DNA of 62,721 nt from Oscillibacter sp. Its GTDB lineage: Bacteria > Bacillota > Clostridia > Oscillospirales > Oscillospiraceae. The stretch is from positions 1-62,721 of the forward strand of contig JAFXQD010000052.1 in assembly GCA_017527365.1 (NCBI GenBank). The letters are read 5' to 3'. The first letter of the stretch is position 1. Each line of letters begins with the position of its first letter. Position numbers and translations under genes: made by a program. The notes beneath the pieces were generated by a model. The model was given only the letters and a program-made list of their open reading frames with translations, was not told the DNA's origin and did not search any database. Positions 1 to 9,460 of the stretch are shown here, in pieces.

Positions 1-19
1 GCGTGAATAAAATCGTCCG

Positions 20-47
20 GCCGCGCAAATCTGACGGTTTGCGCGGC
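20..47. terminator. Perfect inverted repeat, possible terminator
   Basis: Ten bases (GCCGCGCAAA) are repeated as a perfect inverted copy after an 8-base loop. No T-run follows on either strand, so it may be a weak terminator or part of the damaged mobile element next to it. Confidence 0.4.
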
Positions 48-134
48 TGGGCGTCATATCTTTACTCGCTCCCTGTTCCCCGACCCACTTTGAGCCGGGG
101 ATTTTTCTTGTCAATCCGCCTCCACAGGCGACGC

Positions 135-749
135 TTACAACAAACAGATTGTATAATTCCTGTCCGTAGCCACGCCAACGCAAATCTGGTTTCCGGATAA
201 TCCCCGCAGTCGGCTTCCGTCTTCATGAACGACAATATCACGCATTCGCACGGTATAATAAGTTTCGTCCAAGTATGCGCTTCCAGACAACACAATCTCC
301 CTTTGGTAATCTTGAAGCGTTAAAAACAGCTTGTTAAGCCAATATTTGGAGGTTGAAAAGGCGTTTTTGTTGCTCCATGAAGCAGCGCTTAAACTCACGT
401 GTCGAAATACGCTCAGGCAATATTCTATCCATTCGCTTACGGAGATTTTCCGCGAATCAAAAATCGTATTGGTTGTCGGACGGAATTTATGGCCGTGTGC
501 GCACTTGTAGCGTTGTATTCCGTTGCTGTCCAAACCATCTCGTTTAAACTGATTCGTTGAGCATATCGGACAGCTTTTGGGCACGAATGAATTAATCATC
601 AACGCTTCGCCCGTATCCGCCAACGCCGGGTGGCGTTGGCGGTAATGTTCCTGATAATTGAGTTTCATGAACTCCTGCGTAGGCGTCATATTTGCGCTCC
701 TATCCCACGGCGTTTCTTTACGGGACGTCGTCTTTTTGCCCTTTGCCAC
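135..749 (-). pseudogene. Truncated IS transposase (zinc ribbon plus start of DDE domain)
   Basis: The 204-residue product has an N-terminal zinc-ribbon (CPIC at about residues 60-63, then a second C/H pair around 80-85) of the kind found in IS1595/ISXO2-like transposases, followed by a helical region and the first catalytic-looking segment LDETYY near residue 161. It stops shortly after, at a TAA codon, where full-length relatives continue for over 100 residues with the remaining acidic residues. The start is a GTG. No inverted terminal repeats were identified. The composition is clearly AT-richer than the downstream chromosome, in keeping with an acquired and decayed element. Family assignment is by motif only. 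Confidence 0.65.
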
Positions 750-1452
750 CCTTTGTTGCTCCCTTTCTCAATATGCAACAAATGATAGCAATTTCAGCCC
801 CCATCTGCAAGCGGGGAGTTTATAATATATATATATATATGCTATGTATATACGTCCATCTCATGCAGGACACGAAAGTCAAGGAAATTGACAAGTTGGA
901 GGGGATTGACAAATTCATGGAGGTATGAGATAATGAAACTGGTAGGGAATCCCCTGTCAGCCTCTGTCGGCTATACCGATTTGTTACCGGAAATTTACCG
1001 GAGCGAAGCCGGCACTGGCAGGGCTAATTAGGACTAACTGTGACTGGAAATGGTCGAACAGTGCGACAAATGGTATGAACTGTGACTAAAAAGGCGCGGC
1101 AGGGAGACAAGCCCCATAAAGGTCAAGGACATGATACTGAAAGAAGCCGTTGACGAAAGACGCGGAAGTTATGGGTAAAACGGGGGATTCCGGCAACTTT
1201 TCCTTGTGATTTCGGGCAGCGAAAAGTGTCGTAAAACCAAGGCGGCAATGATATTCGGCGATTGAAATTCGCGCCCTGCGCGCAGACCGGCGTCCCGGAG
1301 CGCCCGACGGAGAGCAGAGAGCGCTAAGAACAGTCGCCGACTATTATTAGGGAAAGAATTTCGTTGCAGGGGCGAATCTTTCCCGCAAATTGCCCTCAAA
1401 TGCGCGAATCCTGTCGCTATTTGACAGAATTTAAAGGAAACGGGATGATTTT
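750..1452. other. Gene-poor stretch with no supported gene
   Basis: About 700 bases without a convincing reading frame. It contains an (AT)n tract near 824-841, a good promoter-like pair at 906-934, and a short frame around 1120-1175 that reads like the tail of a lost protein (contains KDMILKEAVDERRG). It looks like debris from a mobile element lying between the transposase fragment and the patatin operon. Confidence 0.5.
906..934 (+). promoter_or_regulatory. Sigma-A type promoter with no obvious gene behind it
   Basis: TTGACA at 906-911 and GATAAT at 929-934 with a 17-base spacer. No gene begins for some 500 bases. It may serve the patatin operon with a very long leader, or be a relic. Confidence 0.45.
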
Positions 1453-2352
1453 ATGAAGTACGCGCTTGTCTTTGGGGGCGGCGGCGGGAAAGGCGCCTAT
1501 GAAATAGGCGTTTGGAAAGCGCTCGATGAGATGGGATACGCGAATCTCTTTTCCTGCGTTATCGGAACTTCCGTAGGCGCGTTAAACGGCGCTTTGTTCT
1601 GCCTGAAAAATATCCAAGACGCGGAGCAGGCTTGGCTCCGGGATTTGGGCGAAGCGCAACTGCTGCGGTTGAACTTGAACCCGAAAAAACTGCCCGAAAG
1701 CCTTCCCGCCGGACTTTTCAATCAGGAAGGATTGAAAAATCTGCTCGAACGCCACCTGCCGGACGTTATGCCCGACACGCCGGACTTTTACGTGTGCGCG
1801 TCCGAAATCTCCGGGCGCGACGAAAAGCCGAATTTTATTCAGGCGCTCTTTCGACCGGAAAAATATAAGGCGCAATACATAAAAATGAACGGGCTTTCCC
1901 GTCGGGAGGCGGCGCCGTTTTTGCTGGCGTCCGCCGCGATTCCTATCGTTTTCTCTCCCGTGCGCAAGCGTCGGGACGGCGGAATGCTTGCGCGGAATAA
2001 TGTCCCTTACCATGAAGCCGCCCGCATGGGATACGAAAAAATTCTCGCGGTTTCTCTGGGCAATGATGCCGTTCACGTAGAAAGGCTTGATATTTGCGAG
2101 GAGCGGCGCGGCACAAAGTACGAACAGGAACCGATTTCTTCCGAAAACAACGGCTTTTCCGACGCGCTTATTTTATGCCCCACCGTTTCGTTGGAGAGAG
2201 GCCCGTTTTCCGGGCTTCTGGACTTTTCCGAAAAGAACGCGAAATGGCGCATGGAACTGGGATATGAAAATTGCATGAAGCTGTACCGCGAAAACATCGA
2301 GTCGTTTTTCGCGGAAGCGCCCCGTATTCCGAATTGTCGTGCGCAACTCTAA
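1453..2352 (+). CDS. Patatin-like phospholipase
   Basis: A 299-residue patatin-family lipid acyl hydrolase. Visible are the glycine-rich oxyanion loop (GGGGGKG, residues 8-14), the nucleophile elbow GTSVG with Ser40, and the partner aspartate in DGG at residues 175-177, so the Ser-Asp dyad is intact. There is no signal peptide, so it is expected to act in the cytoplasm on the inner leaflet or on free lipids. The start at 1453 is preceded by a poor AAAGGA site about 14 bases away; an ATG at 1445 runs into a stop after three codons. The next gene begins 13 bases downstream with a strong ribosome site, so the four genes to 8658 look co-transcribed. Patatin enzymes serve as membrane-damaging effectors in several bacterial defence systems; that role here is inferred from its neighbours. 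Confidence 0.88.
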   Translation: MKYALVFGGGGGKGAYEIGVWKALDEMGYANLFSCVIGTSVGALNGALFCLKNIQDAEQAWLRDLGEAQLLRLNLNPKKLPESLPAGLFNQEGLKNLLERHLPDVMPDTPDFYVCASEISGRDEKPNFIQALFRPEKYKAQYIKMNGLSRREAAPFLLASAAIPIVFSPVRKRRDGGMLARNNVPYHEAARMGYEKILAVSLGNDAVHVERLDICEERRGTKYEQEPISSENNGFSDALILCPTVSLERGPFSGLLDFSEKNAKWRMELGYENCMKLYRENIESFFAEAPRIPNCRAQL

Positions 2353-2365
2353 GGAGGCAAACGCT

Positions 2366-4972
2366 ATGAATTTTCGCATGGAAGGGCTCGCGTCAACGGA
2401 ACTGGCGGAGAAGCTGGAGAAGCAAATCGCCGGAATTGACCGCATACGGAAAATAAATTCCTACGGCCTGATTTCGCCGGAAACCGACGCCGCGCTTGCG
2501 TCCGTAAGAGACAGGGCGGAGGCTTTGCGTCGAAAATTCCGAACCGGCGAGTATGAAATTGCCGTGGTCGGGCTTGAAAAGGCGGGAAAAAGCACGTTCG
2601 CCAACGCCCTGATGGGAAACGACATTCTTCCCGCAAAGCCGCTCCGCTGCACGTATACCACCACCAGCGTTCGCTGGGCGGAGGAAGACCGCGCCGAAAT
2701 CACCTTTTTCGGCGCGGAGCGTTTTATCGAGGCCTTCCGGGCCAATCTGCGGAAAATGGGCATTCCCCACGCGGACACCCTGACGCCCGCGTCGCTTTCT
2801 TTGGAGGATTACCGCAGAGAATTTGACAAATTAGGCGAAGAGACAAAAAGCTATTATCGAAACTCCGTCAACGAGGACATCGAGACCATCCTGAAAAATT
2901 ACTCCTCGACGCTCGGCAGATATATCGGGGCGCCCCCGCTTCTTGTCTCCGGCGCGGAGCGGATTTCCGCGCCGGAATTTCGGCGCTTTATCGAAATTCC
3001 GGAATACGCGATTGCCGTCAGGGAAATCACCGTCTATTCCTCCAAACTGGATAGAATGCGTAACGCCGTCATCTACGATGTTCCGGGCTTTGACTCCCCT
3101 ACGGAAATGCACAAGTCGCAGACACGCGACAAAATGCGCCGCTCCGACGCGATTCTGCTGGTCACAAACGCCGAGACGCCCAGCTTTAACGGGCCGTCGC
3201 TGGATATGTTCCGGACGGTCACGGACGACGACGGGCTGACGCTGGGGGATAAGCTGTTCGTTTTCGCCAACAGAGCCGACACGGTGGAAAACCTGCCCGC
3301 CAATCTGGAGGACTTGAAAAACGAGTTGCTCCGATACCGGATGATGCCCAAAAGCCATTTCGGGCGCGTCGTGCCGGGCTCCGCGAAGGGGCGCTTGCAG
3401 GCTCTGGGCGTCCTGCCGGGGCAGGATGTCGCCAACGCCCTGAAAAGCAAAGGGCGCTCCGACGGCGTGAAGGAAATCTACGAAAAGCTCGCGGAATACA
3501 ACCGCACGGAACGCGCAAAAGTTCTGGAACGCCGCGCCGGAAAAGTGGAAAGCGACATCCGGCGCATTTTCGAGGAACTCTTTCAGGGGCAGGAGGAAAG
3601 CGCGTCCGGGTTTTGCCGCGCCAGAGACAGCCTGACGCTGGAAAAGTTCACGTCGGCTCAGAACGCCATCAAGGCGCTGTTGGAGGGCTACCGAACCGAC
3701 CTGAACGAAAAGTTTTCCCGCGAAAAGCGTCCTTTGACAAACAAGCTGCTGGCGGAAGTCGTGAAAAAAATCGACTCTGCCGGAGAGCTCGGCGTGACGG
3801 ACGAGGAAATGGAGCGTTACGGCAAGGGAATCGAAGTGCCCGTGCAGAACCCCACGGCGGTGGACGTGGAACTCCGCAAGGATAAGCGCCCCCGGATTTA
3901 CGACGCGTTCCGCAAGGGCGTTGTGAATCTGGCGGAGGAGGAGCGCCGCGCCTGCGAAAGCCGGATTGAAGAACTGATGCTCAAGGGAATCGGCGTTTTC
4001 CCCCAAAGCGATACGGGCGGGGAACTGCGGAAGCGCGTTCGGGGCTATATCGAGTCCGTGAAGGGGGAAATTTCCGGCAGGGGGTATTACGACAGCCTTA
4101 TTTTCCGCTTTTCCGACGACATTTTTAATATCCTCCTCCAATTTCCGTTCGGAGATATGGCAAGATTCAATTATTTCGACAAAAACCGGGATATTTTTTA
4201 CAGCCTCTCCATGTTCGACCGCGACGCCGACCCGTCGAAGCCGCCCGAAGAACAGCCCTTGCTCTACCAGCTTCTTTTCCACCGCGTCCCCGACCATGCG
4301 GGAAACGCTCCCGGCGCCGACGCGGACAGGAAAGTTCTTGACGCGGCGCTGTCGCTGGCGGAATCTTACGTAATGGAGCCGCCGGAAGGCCGCTTGAAAA
4401 GGCTTATCGCCGCGTATGCGCGGGAGAATCAAAACGACGCGCTTCCGCAGATGAAGGAAGCGATTCAAAGTCTGCTGGCGTCGCGCCTGCAAACGAGCAG
4501 AGAGGAACGCAAACGCCTTCTGGCGGACTGGATAGAATTTGAAGTGGAAGCGGACGTGGGCGAGGACGACGCGGACGTAAAACCGGAGCCCCGCGAAAAG
4601 AGACTGCCTCACGACGAGAACTGGTATAAAGCTCAGTTCCGGGACCGCCCTTCCCCGACGTATGACACGGTGAAAGCGGATTTGAACGCGGATATTGACA
4701 TTTTGCGCGGGGTTCTGGAAAACGCCGTCGTTCCGGCTGTCTGCATTGAGACGCCGTTCCTTTCGTTGGAACGCGCCCTGATTCGCAACATTCTGGAGGA
4801 CATCGAACGCGGAAAGGGATTTCAGGACTTCCTCTCCGAGAACATGCCGCTCATCGCCGCCGAGGAGTACCGCATTTTGGACGAGCGGGAGCAGAAGCGC
4901 AATGTCCAGAAAGCCATTCGCATGGAAATTCGGGACATTCTCAAGGAAATGAACGGGGAGGGCTCGTTATGA
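2366..4972 (+). CDS. Dynamin-like GTPase A
   Basis: An 868-residue large GTPase of the bacterial dynamin family. The G1 P-loop GLEKAGKST lies at residues 69-77, G3 is DVPG (about residue 236) and G4 is NRAD (about 306), followed by a long helical region rich in charged residues that would form the stalk. I chose ATG 2366 because AAGGAGG lies at 2351-2357; a GTG at 2339 in the same frame lies inside the patatin gene and has no ribosome site. It ends by overlapping the next GTPase through ATGA, which implies translational coupling and probably a 1:1 complex. Paired dynamins in bacteria form hetero-oligomers that tether or remodel membranes. Substrate and trigger cannot be read from the sequence. 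Confidence 0.85.
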   Translation: MNFRMEGLASTELAEKLEKQIAGIDRIRKINSYGLISPETDAALASVRDRAEALRRKFRTGEYEIAVVGLEKAGKSTFANALMGNDILPAKPLRCTYTTTSVRWAEEDRAEITFFGAERFIEAFRANLRKMGIPHADTLTPASLSLEDYRREFDKLGEETKSYYRNSVNEDIETILKNYSSTLGRYIGAPPLLVSGAERISAPEFRRFIEIPEYAIAVREITVYSSKLDRMRNAVIYDVPGFDSPTEMHKSQTRDKMRRSDAILLVTNAETPSFNGPSLDMFRTVTDDDGLTLGDKLFVFANRADTVENLPANLEDLKNELLRYRMMPKSHFGRVVPGSAKGRLQALGVLPGQDVANALKSKGRSDGVKEIYEKLAEYNRTERAKVLERRAGKVESDIRRIFEELFQGQEESASGFCRARDSLTLEKFTSAQNAIKALLEGYRTDLNEKFSREKRPLTNKLLAEVVKKIDSAGELGVTDEEMERYGKGIEVPVQNPTAVDVELRKDKRPRIYDAFRKGVVNLAEEERRACESRIEELMLKGIGVFPQSDTGGELRKRVRGYIESVKGEISGRGYYDSLIFRFSDDIFNILLQFPFGDMARFNYFDKNRDIFYSLSMFDRDADPSKPPEEQPLLYQLLFHRVPDHAGNAPGADADRKVLDAALSLAESYVMEPPEGRLKRLIAAYARENQNDALPQMKEAIQSLLASRLQTSREERKRLLADWIEFEVEADVGEDDADVKPEPREKRLPHDENWYKAQFRDRPSPTYDTVKADLNADIDILRGVLENAVVPAVCIETPFLSLERALIRNILEDIERGKGFQDFLSENMPLIAAEEYRILDEREQKRNVQKAIRMEIRDILKEMNGEGSL

Positions 4973-7797
4973 AGGTTGTGCTGTTGGACGGAACGCCGCA
5001 GGACAAGCAGGCGCTTGTGGAAAACTGGAAAAATCCCGACGCCGTTTTCCTGCTCCGCTCCGAAGAATTGAAGCTCTACGAATACATTGACAAGTTCATC
5101 AAAAAAAGCGACGTGCTATACCGCATTCGCATTTGCTATGAGCTGACCGGGCTGGATGTCGATTACTGCGAAGTGGAGAACCCCGACGCGGATTTCGCGC
5201 AGAACATCGGCGCGGTCGAAAGCTGCCATGCCGAAACGCTCAGCGAACTGCTCTCACTCGTCAATCCCGCGAAAACTTCCTACGTAACCGTGAACGGGGA
5301 TATTGGCGCGGACGAGAAGAAAATAAAGGCGACGCGAGCCCAGTTGGGGGAAATTGTCCAGCAAATGATATATTTGCAACTGCCGTTGCATAAAATCAGG
5401 GTGCGCACGGCCAAGGAAATGAAAACCGCCGAGTCCGTCCGCGTGTTTGAAAAGCGCCTTGGGGAACTCCGGGAGGAAACGCGTCGGGCGCTCTTGAAAA
5501 TGGAGCGCGACAAGGGCGCTTTCTATGATTCGGTATTGTGGGAAGGAGTTTACGGAAGCCTGAGCCGGATTTTCGACTATCTGTCGCAATCCGCGCAGGA
5601 TGAGATGAAAATCGCCGTGGCCGCCACCAAAAAAACCGGGAAGAGCGTCATTGTCAACAGCATTATCGAGCAGGAACTGGCGCCCACCAGTCTGGAGCAG
5701 GCCACGCCCAATAACTGCGTTTACAGGCGGCGGGAGGACCAGTACAGCCTGCAATCCGAAGGCGGGAAGCTCCGGGGTTTTGGCGCGGGCAAGGAAGGCG
5801 CCGCCGGACTGCGCTCGGAATTGACGAAAGAGTTCAAGCAGGCGCAGAAGTCGGAGGGCATTGCCATTCCCGATATGAACATTGGCTATATGTCCAAGGC
5901 GCGGGGAATCAGCTCCTATGTCATTACGGACACGCCGGGACCCGACCGCGAAGGTCACGAAGGCGCGGAAGAGATTGCGCGTAAGGCTGTCCGGGGCGCG
6001 GATATGGCGATTTACGCGATTGACTACTCCAAGCACCTGACCAAAGACGAAGCCGCGTATCTAAAATGGATTGTCGATGAGTTTAACAAAAACGGGAAAT
6101 ACTATTCCCTGATTTTCGATGTCAACAGGATGGACACGCGCTATCAGGACAAGGGACACAAGAGCGTCCCGCGAAGCCTGGATTTCATCCGGAACGAGCT
6201 GATTAAAATCGATTCGAGCTTCCAATCCTGCATTCTGTTCGGAACGTCCGCGCTGACCTATTTCTACGCGCTGGCGGCGGCGCAGATTCCGGGATGCGAA
6301 ACGCTGGCGGAGCAAGGCGGCCTGTCGGAGCTTCCGGAACTTCTTGAGAAGTACAAGGAAGACGACGACATTTTTGGCGAGGAAGACGCGGCGGGCGACG
6401 ACGCGGACCCGAAAACCGTCTTAAATTTCCTTGACGAAAGCGTAAGCCGCCTGAAAAGATTCCACAGCATTCAGGCGCGGTCGCTGGAAGACCTCAAGCA
6501 ATTCAGCGGAATGCAAAGCCTGTTAAGCTACGTCGGCTATGTGGCGCGGGAAAAGGCCAGAACGGAAAAACTCAACTCGCTGATGCACAAAATTGACCGG
6601 GAATATGCGGATATTGTGAATTTGTTTCACTTTCAGGAACTCCAAGACGCCCTTGCCAAAAATCGTGACAGGCTGGAGGAAATTCAGAAACTTCTGAGCG
6701 AGTTCGCGGGGGAAGTCGGGAAAATTGACGACAAGGATTTCCCGGAAGTCTATCAGCGTTGCAAGGCGGGGGAAGTCAAAAGCGACTGGATTCGTGAATA
6801 CGGACAGAGATACCCGTTCCACTGGGAAGACGTGGCCAAGGCGGTTATCGGCGATTTGAAAGCGCGACTGGAAATCCGCAGCCTTCTGGATGGCATAGTC
6901 AACAATACAATGCGGGCGCTTCTGAAAGACGAATATCGAACGAAGCAGGAGCAGGCCGGCATCGGGCATAAAAAGAAAATAGGCGGTCGTGAGGAAGTGC
7001 TCCTTGGAGCGCAGGAAATTAAGGAGTGCGTCTGGACAGCCGCAGAAAAGGCCGTCAATACCCTGCCCGCCAAAATTAACGAGAGTTTCATTGAGGCGGA
7101 CAATATCGTGCGGAGGAACTACGAATTAGCTGAAAAGGATATGGAAGCCGTCTTCCAATCGCGTCAAGAACGGCTTAAGGAGACTGTGGAATACTATTCC
7201 CGCCGGATGTTGGAGGATTACTCTATCCCCTTTGACATGGAAACCCCGGTTTTCGAGTTTGAGTTTCCGCGGGACAGCATTGGCAATGTCAAAGCGAATA
7301 TCCGGGTCAAACTGGACGACCTCAAAGACATGGCGGCGAGATTGGAAAACGCCCTGAGGAACGCGCCGTTGACTCGCAGTGCGTCGACTCTGTTCGGGCA
7401 CCTTCTGAATTTGCTGAGCTTGATGGCTCTTGACGAGAAGGACATCCCCCCTATGTACTATAATGCGGACGCGTTCATCATGGAATATCAGAATAACTTT
7501 GCCTACAGCCTCGTTGCGGATTTGTCACGAGAGCGCTATGAGCGCGAGTATCAAAGCGACTTGAACAGAGCGGTGAAAGTGCGGAGGGATTACTTCGACT
7601 CCATCCAAAAGCAAATGGACGAGGAATCGCGCCGGATGCAAAACTTCGCCGTCCGCGTCTACAATATGCTGGACATCAGCGGAAAGTTGGATATGGAAAA
7701 ACAGCGGATTGAAAAACAGCGCGAGGATTTGAAGCGCGTCCAAGGCGCTGTGGCGGGGTTGCAAGACGGGTGGGGCAATGTCCGCCCGGAGTCCTGA
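4969..7797 (+). CDS. Dynamin-like GTPase B
   Basis: A 942-residue second large GTPase, translationally coupled to the first by an ATGA overlap. An N-terminal region of about 200 residues of unknown type precedes the GTPase domain. The P-loop ends in TGKS (Lys225), but the usual first glycine is replaced (ATKKTGKS), and the residue after Ser is Val rather than Thr. G3 reads DTPG and G4 NRMD. The C-terminal 500 residues are predicted mostly helical with strong coiled-coil character, as in a dynamin stalk. The altered P-loop suggests a slow or regulatory GTPase partnering with GTPase A. Assignment to the dynamin superfamily rests on motifs, size and pairing. Confidence 0.8.
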   Translation: MKVVLLDGTPQDKQALVENWKNPDAVFLLRSEELKLYEYIDKFIKKSDVLYRIRICYELTGLDVDYCEVENPDADFAQNIGAVESCHAETLSELLSLVNPAKTSYVTVNGDIGADEKKIKATRAQLGEIVQQMIYLQLPLHKIRVRTAKEMKTAESVRVFEKRLGELREETRRALLKMERDKGAFYDSVLWEGVYGSLSRIFDYLSQSAQDEMKIAVAATKKTGKSVIVNSIIEQELAPTSLEQATPNNCVYRRREDQYSLQSEGGKLRGFGAGKEGAAGLRSELTKEFKQAQKSEGIAIPDMNIGYMSKARGISSYVITDTPGPDREGHEGAEEIARKAVRGADMAIYAIDYSKHLTKDEAAYLKWIVDEFNKNGKYYSLIFDVNRMDTRYQDKGHKSVPRSLDFIRNELIKIDSSFQSCILFGTSALTYFYALAAAQIPGCETLAEQGGLSELPELLEKYKEDDDIFGEEDAAGDDADPKTVLNFLDESVSRLKRFHSIQARSLEDLKQFSGMQSLLSYVGYVAREKARTEKLNSLMHKIDREYADIVNLFHFQELQDALAKNRDRLEEIQKLLSEFAGEVGKIDDKDFPEVYQRCKAGEVKSDWIREYGQRYPFHWEDVAKAVIGDLKARLEIRSLLDGIVNNTMRALLKDEYRTKQEQAGIGHKKKIGGREEVLLGAQEIKECVWTAAEKAVNTLPAKINESFIEADNIVRRNYELAEKDMEAVFQSRQERLKETVEYYSRRMLEDYSIPFDMETPVFEFEFPRDSIGNVKANIRVKLDDLKDMAARLENALRNAPLTRSASTLFGHLLNLLSLMALDEKDIPPMYYNADAFIMEYQNNFAYSLVADLSRERYEREYQSDLNRAVKVRRDYFDSIQKQMDEESRRMQNFAVRVYNMLDISGKLDMEKQRIEKQREDLKRVQGAVAGLQDGWGNVRPES

Positions 7798-7911
7798 ACG
7801 CGCCGCGTTCCGTTGCCGGATAAGCGAAAACAACGCCGTTGGTCTGACCTGACGGGCGGTTTTGCCGCCTGTCGTCGGGGCAATGGCACAAAGCGAAAAG
7901 GAGGACTTACC

Positions 7912-8658
7912 TTGAGCCAGTTCTTTTTTAATCCTCTGGTCTTTCAGGCCGCCCGCAACCGCTACCGCGACCGCTTGGAGGAGATGAATCCCATTCTGTT
8001 TCCCGACGGACAGAAATCGTTGCTGGACAAGGACATGTCCCCGGAGGAAGCGGACAAGGCGACGGAGGACGCGCTGGAAATTCGCCTTCATCAGGGAAGC
8101 GTGTCGGGGAATCTGGCGTTCTTCGCCAAGACGTTTTCTGACGGGAAAGTCAGTCCCGACCTTGCGGAATCCGTGCGGAACATCGTCCTGTCTATAGACG
8201 GCAACCGCCCGCTTTTAGAGCGGGGAATACGGTCCTGTTTTGGGGATAAGACGCTTCCGGCGTTCCTTATGGGCATGGTCGTCGGCATGGGCGCGGGCGC
8301 GTTCGTGACCGCGCAATTCTTCTTGAAGCGGCCCAAAACCGTAATTAGCGCGACGCATGTTTCCGCTAAAGTTCTCCACGCAATCGCAAAAGCCGCGAAC
8401 CTTTCGGCGGCGAATGCGGTTCTTCTCGCGCAGAGCGACGCTCCCGCCGCGTCGGGCGGCGCGTCAAATTCTCCGGAAAATTGGCCTGTCGTTTTGGCGG
8501 CGGCATTGGCGGCGGCGGTTGTGGGAATCGCCCGTTATCGGAGAGCGAAGAAGAAACCCGCAAGCCCGGCGCAAGGCGAAATATGCAATCAAAAGCAGGC
8601 TCATGAAGTACTGAAACTGACGGAGTGCCTCGCCGACATTTACAGGAACGAACGGTAA
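7912..8658 (+). CDS. Two-helix membrane protein of the patatin/dynamin operon
   Basis: A 248-residue protein of no recognised family. I place the start at TTG 7912 because AAAGGAGG at 7897-7904 lies 7 bases before it; the in-frame upstream ATG at 7813 has no such site. The first 125 residues are soluble, then come two hydrophobic segments (one containing FLMGMVVGMGAGAFVTAQFF, the other WPVVLAAALAAAVVGIARY) separated by an Ala/Ser-rich linker, and a basic tail. It lies 114 bases behind GTPase B on the same strand. A membrane anchor or membrane sensor for the dynamin pair is a plausible role, inferred from context only. Confidence 0.72.
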   Translation: MSQFFFNPLVFQAARNRYRDRLEEMNPILFPDGQKSLLDKDMSPEEADKATEDALEIRLHQGSVSGNLAFFAKTFSDGKVSPDLAESVRNIVLSIDGNRPLLERGIRSCFGDKTLPAFLMGMVVGMGAGAFVTAQFFLKRPKTVISATHVSAKVLHAIAKAANLSAANAVLLAQSDAPAASGGASNSPENWPVVLAAALAAAVVGIARYRRAKKKPASPAQGEICNQKQAHEVLKLTECLADIYRNER

Positions 8659-8912
8659 GCGCGAATTTGGCGTTGATTCCGGGGGGAAGGCGTTCGCCGA
8701 AGTGGCGCGGCGAACTGCGCGACCCGGCGTATTTTCGGACGGTTCGGCTTGTCGACGGCGGCGCGGGGAGTGCGCGGGCGCACGGGCGGAACCCCGCCCC
8801 CGCGAGCTTTACGAACTCAGCCGCCCCGCCGACGCGCAGCGCATACTCCGCGCAAAAACGGGGCATACTGTCCCGGCGTCCCCGCACGGGGACAGATTGG
8901 AGGTTGCCTGTC

Positions 8913-9131
8913 ATGACGGACAAAATCGCCCTGACGCTGGCTATCGTCGGCGCGTTGAACTGGGGCAGTATCGGGCTGTTCGGGTTCGACTTCGTCGGCT
9001 TCCTGTTCGGCGGACAAATGGCGGCGCTTTCCCGCGTCGTCTTTACGCTGGTCGGGCTCGCGGGGCTGTGGTGCGTTATGCTCCTGTTCCGCGACAACGA
9101 ATCGACGGAGCCAAAGCCCCGTATGGCGTAA
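8913..9131 (+). CDS. DUF378 family small membrane protein
   Basis: A 72-residue protein that matches the DUF378 pattern: an N-terminal helix with NWG (residues 15-17), then GLFGFD, and a second helix before a short charged tail. The start is ATG 8913 behind GGAGG at 8899-8903; the frame is open far upstream but without a plausible start. Members of this family are common in Firmicutes and have no established function. It stands alone on the plus strand, followed by a repeat and a terminator. Confidence 0.8.
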   Translation: MTDKIALTLAIVGALNWGSIGLFGFDFVGFLFGGQMAALSRVVFTLVGLAGLWCVMLLFRDNESTEPKPRMA

Positions 9132-9193
9132 GCCTTCCGAATCCCCCGGCGCGTTGCGCGTCCGGGGGACGCGTGTTTTCCGCCCGTGCGGTC

Positions 9194-9330
9194 GCGCAAG
9201 ACCCCCTTTGTCACTGCGTGACATCTCCCCCAAAGGGGGAGAGACAAACCCGCCGGGCATTGCAAAAAAGCCCTCCCCTTTGGGGAGGGCGGCGCGGAGC
9301 GCCGGGAGGGGGCAAGGTCTGATATAGCTT
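9194..9330 (+). repeat. Interspersed two-hairpin repeat, copy A
   Basis: About 137 bases made of two modules: a hairpin with CTCCCCCAAAGGGGGAG, then about 30 bases, then CCCTCCCCTTTGGGGAGGG with a GGCGCGGAGCGCC arm, ending TCTGATATAGCTT. Copy C (40405-40540) matches over its whole length in the same orientation; copy B is inverted. It does not encode protein. It has the look of a non-autonomous REP/MITE-like element. Confidence 0.8.
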
Positions 9331-9360
9331 GACGCCTCTGCCCGGAACGGCGGGAGGCGC

Positions 9361-9391
9361 AAAAAAACGCCCCCGCTCCGGGCGGGGGCGC
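9361..9391 (-). terminator. Rho-independent terminator
   Basis: GC-rich stem CGCCCCCGC/GCGGGGGCG with a 4-base loop; read on the minus strand it is followed by a run of seven T, as expected behind the zinc-ribbon gene at 9461-9739. Confidence 0.75.
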
Positions 9392-9460
9392 GAACGTTTG
9401 CAGACGCGGGGCGGCGCAAGCCTCTTAGCAACCCACGCGGCGCGGGGCGGTCGGACGGCT

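Noticed and set aside
2831-4612. 593-residue frame on the minus strand
   Set aside because: Lies antisense to dynamin GTPase A, has no ribosome site or recognisable motif, and arises from GC-biased codon positions.
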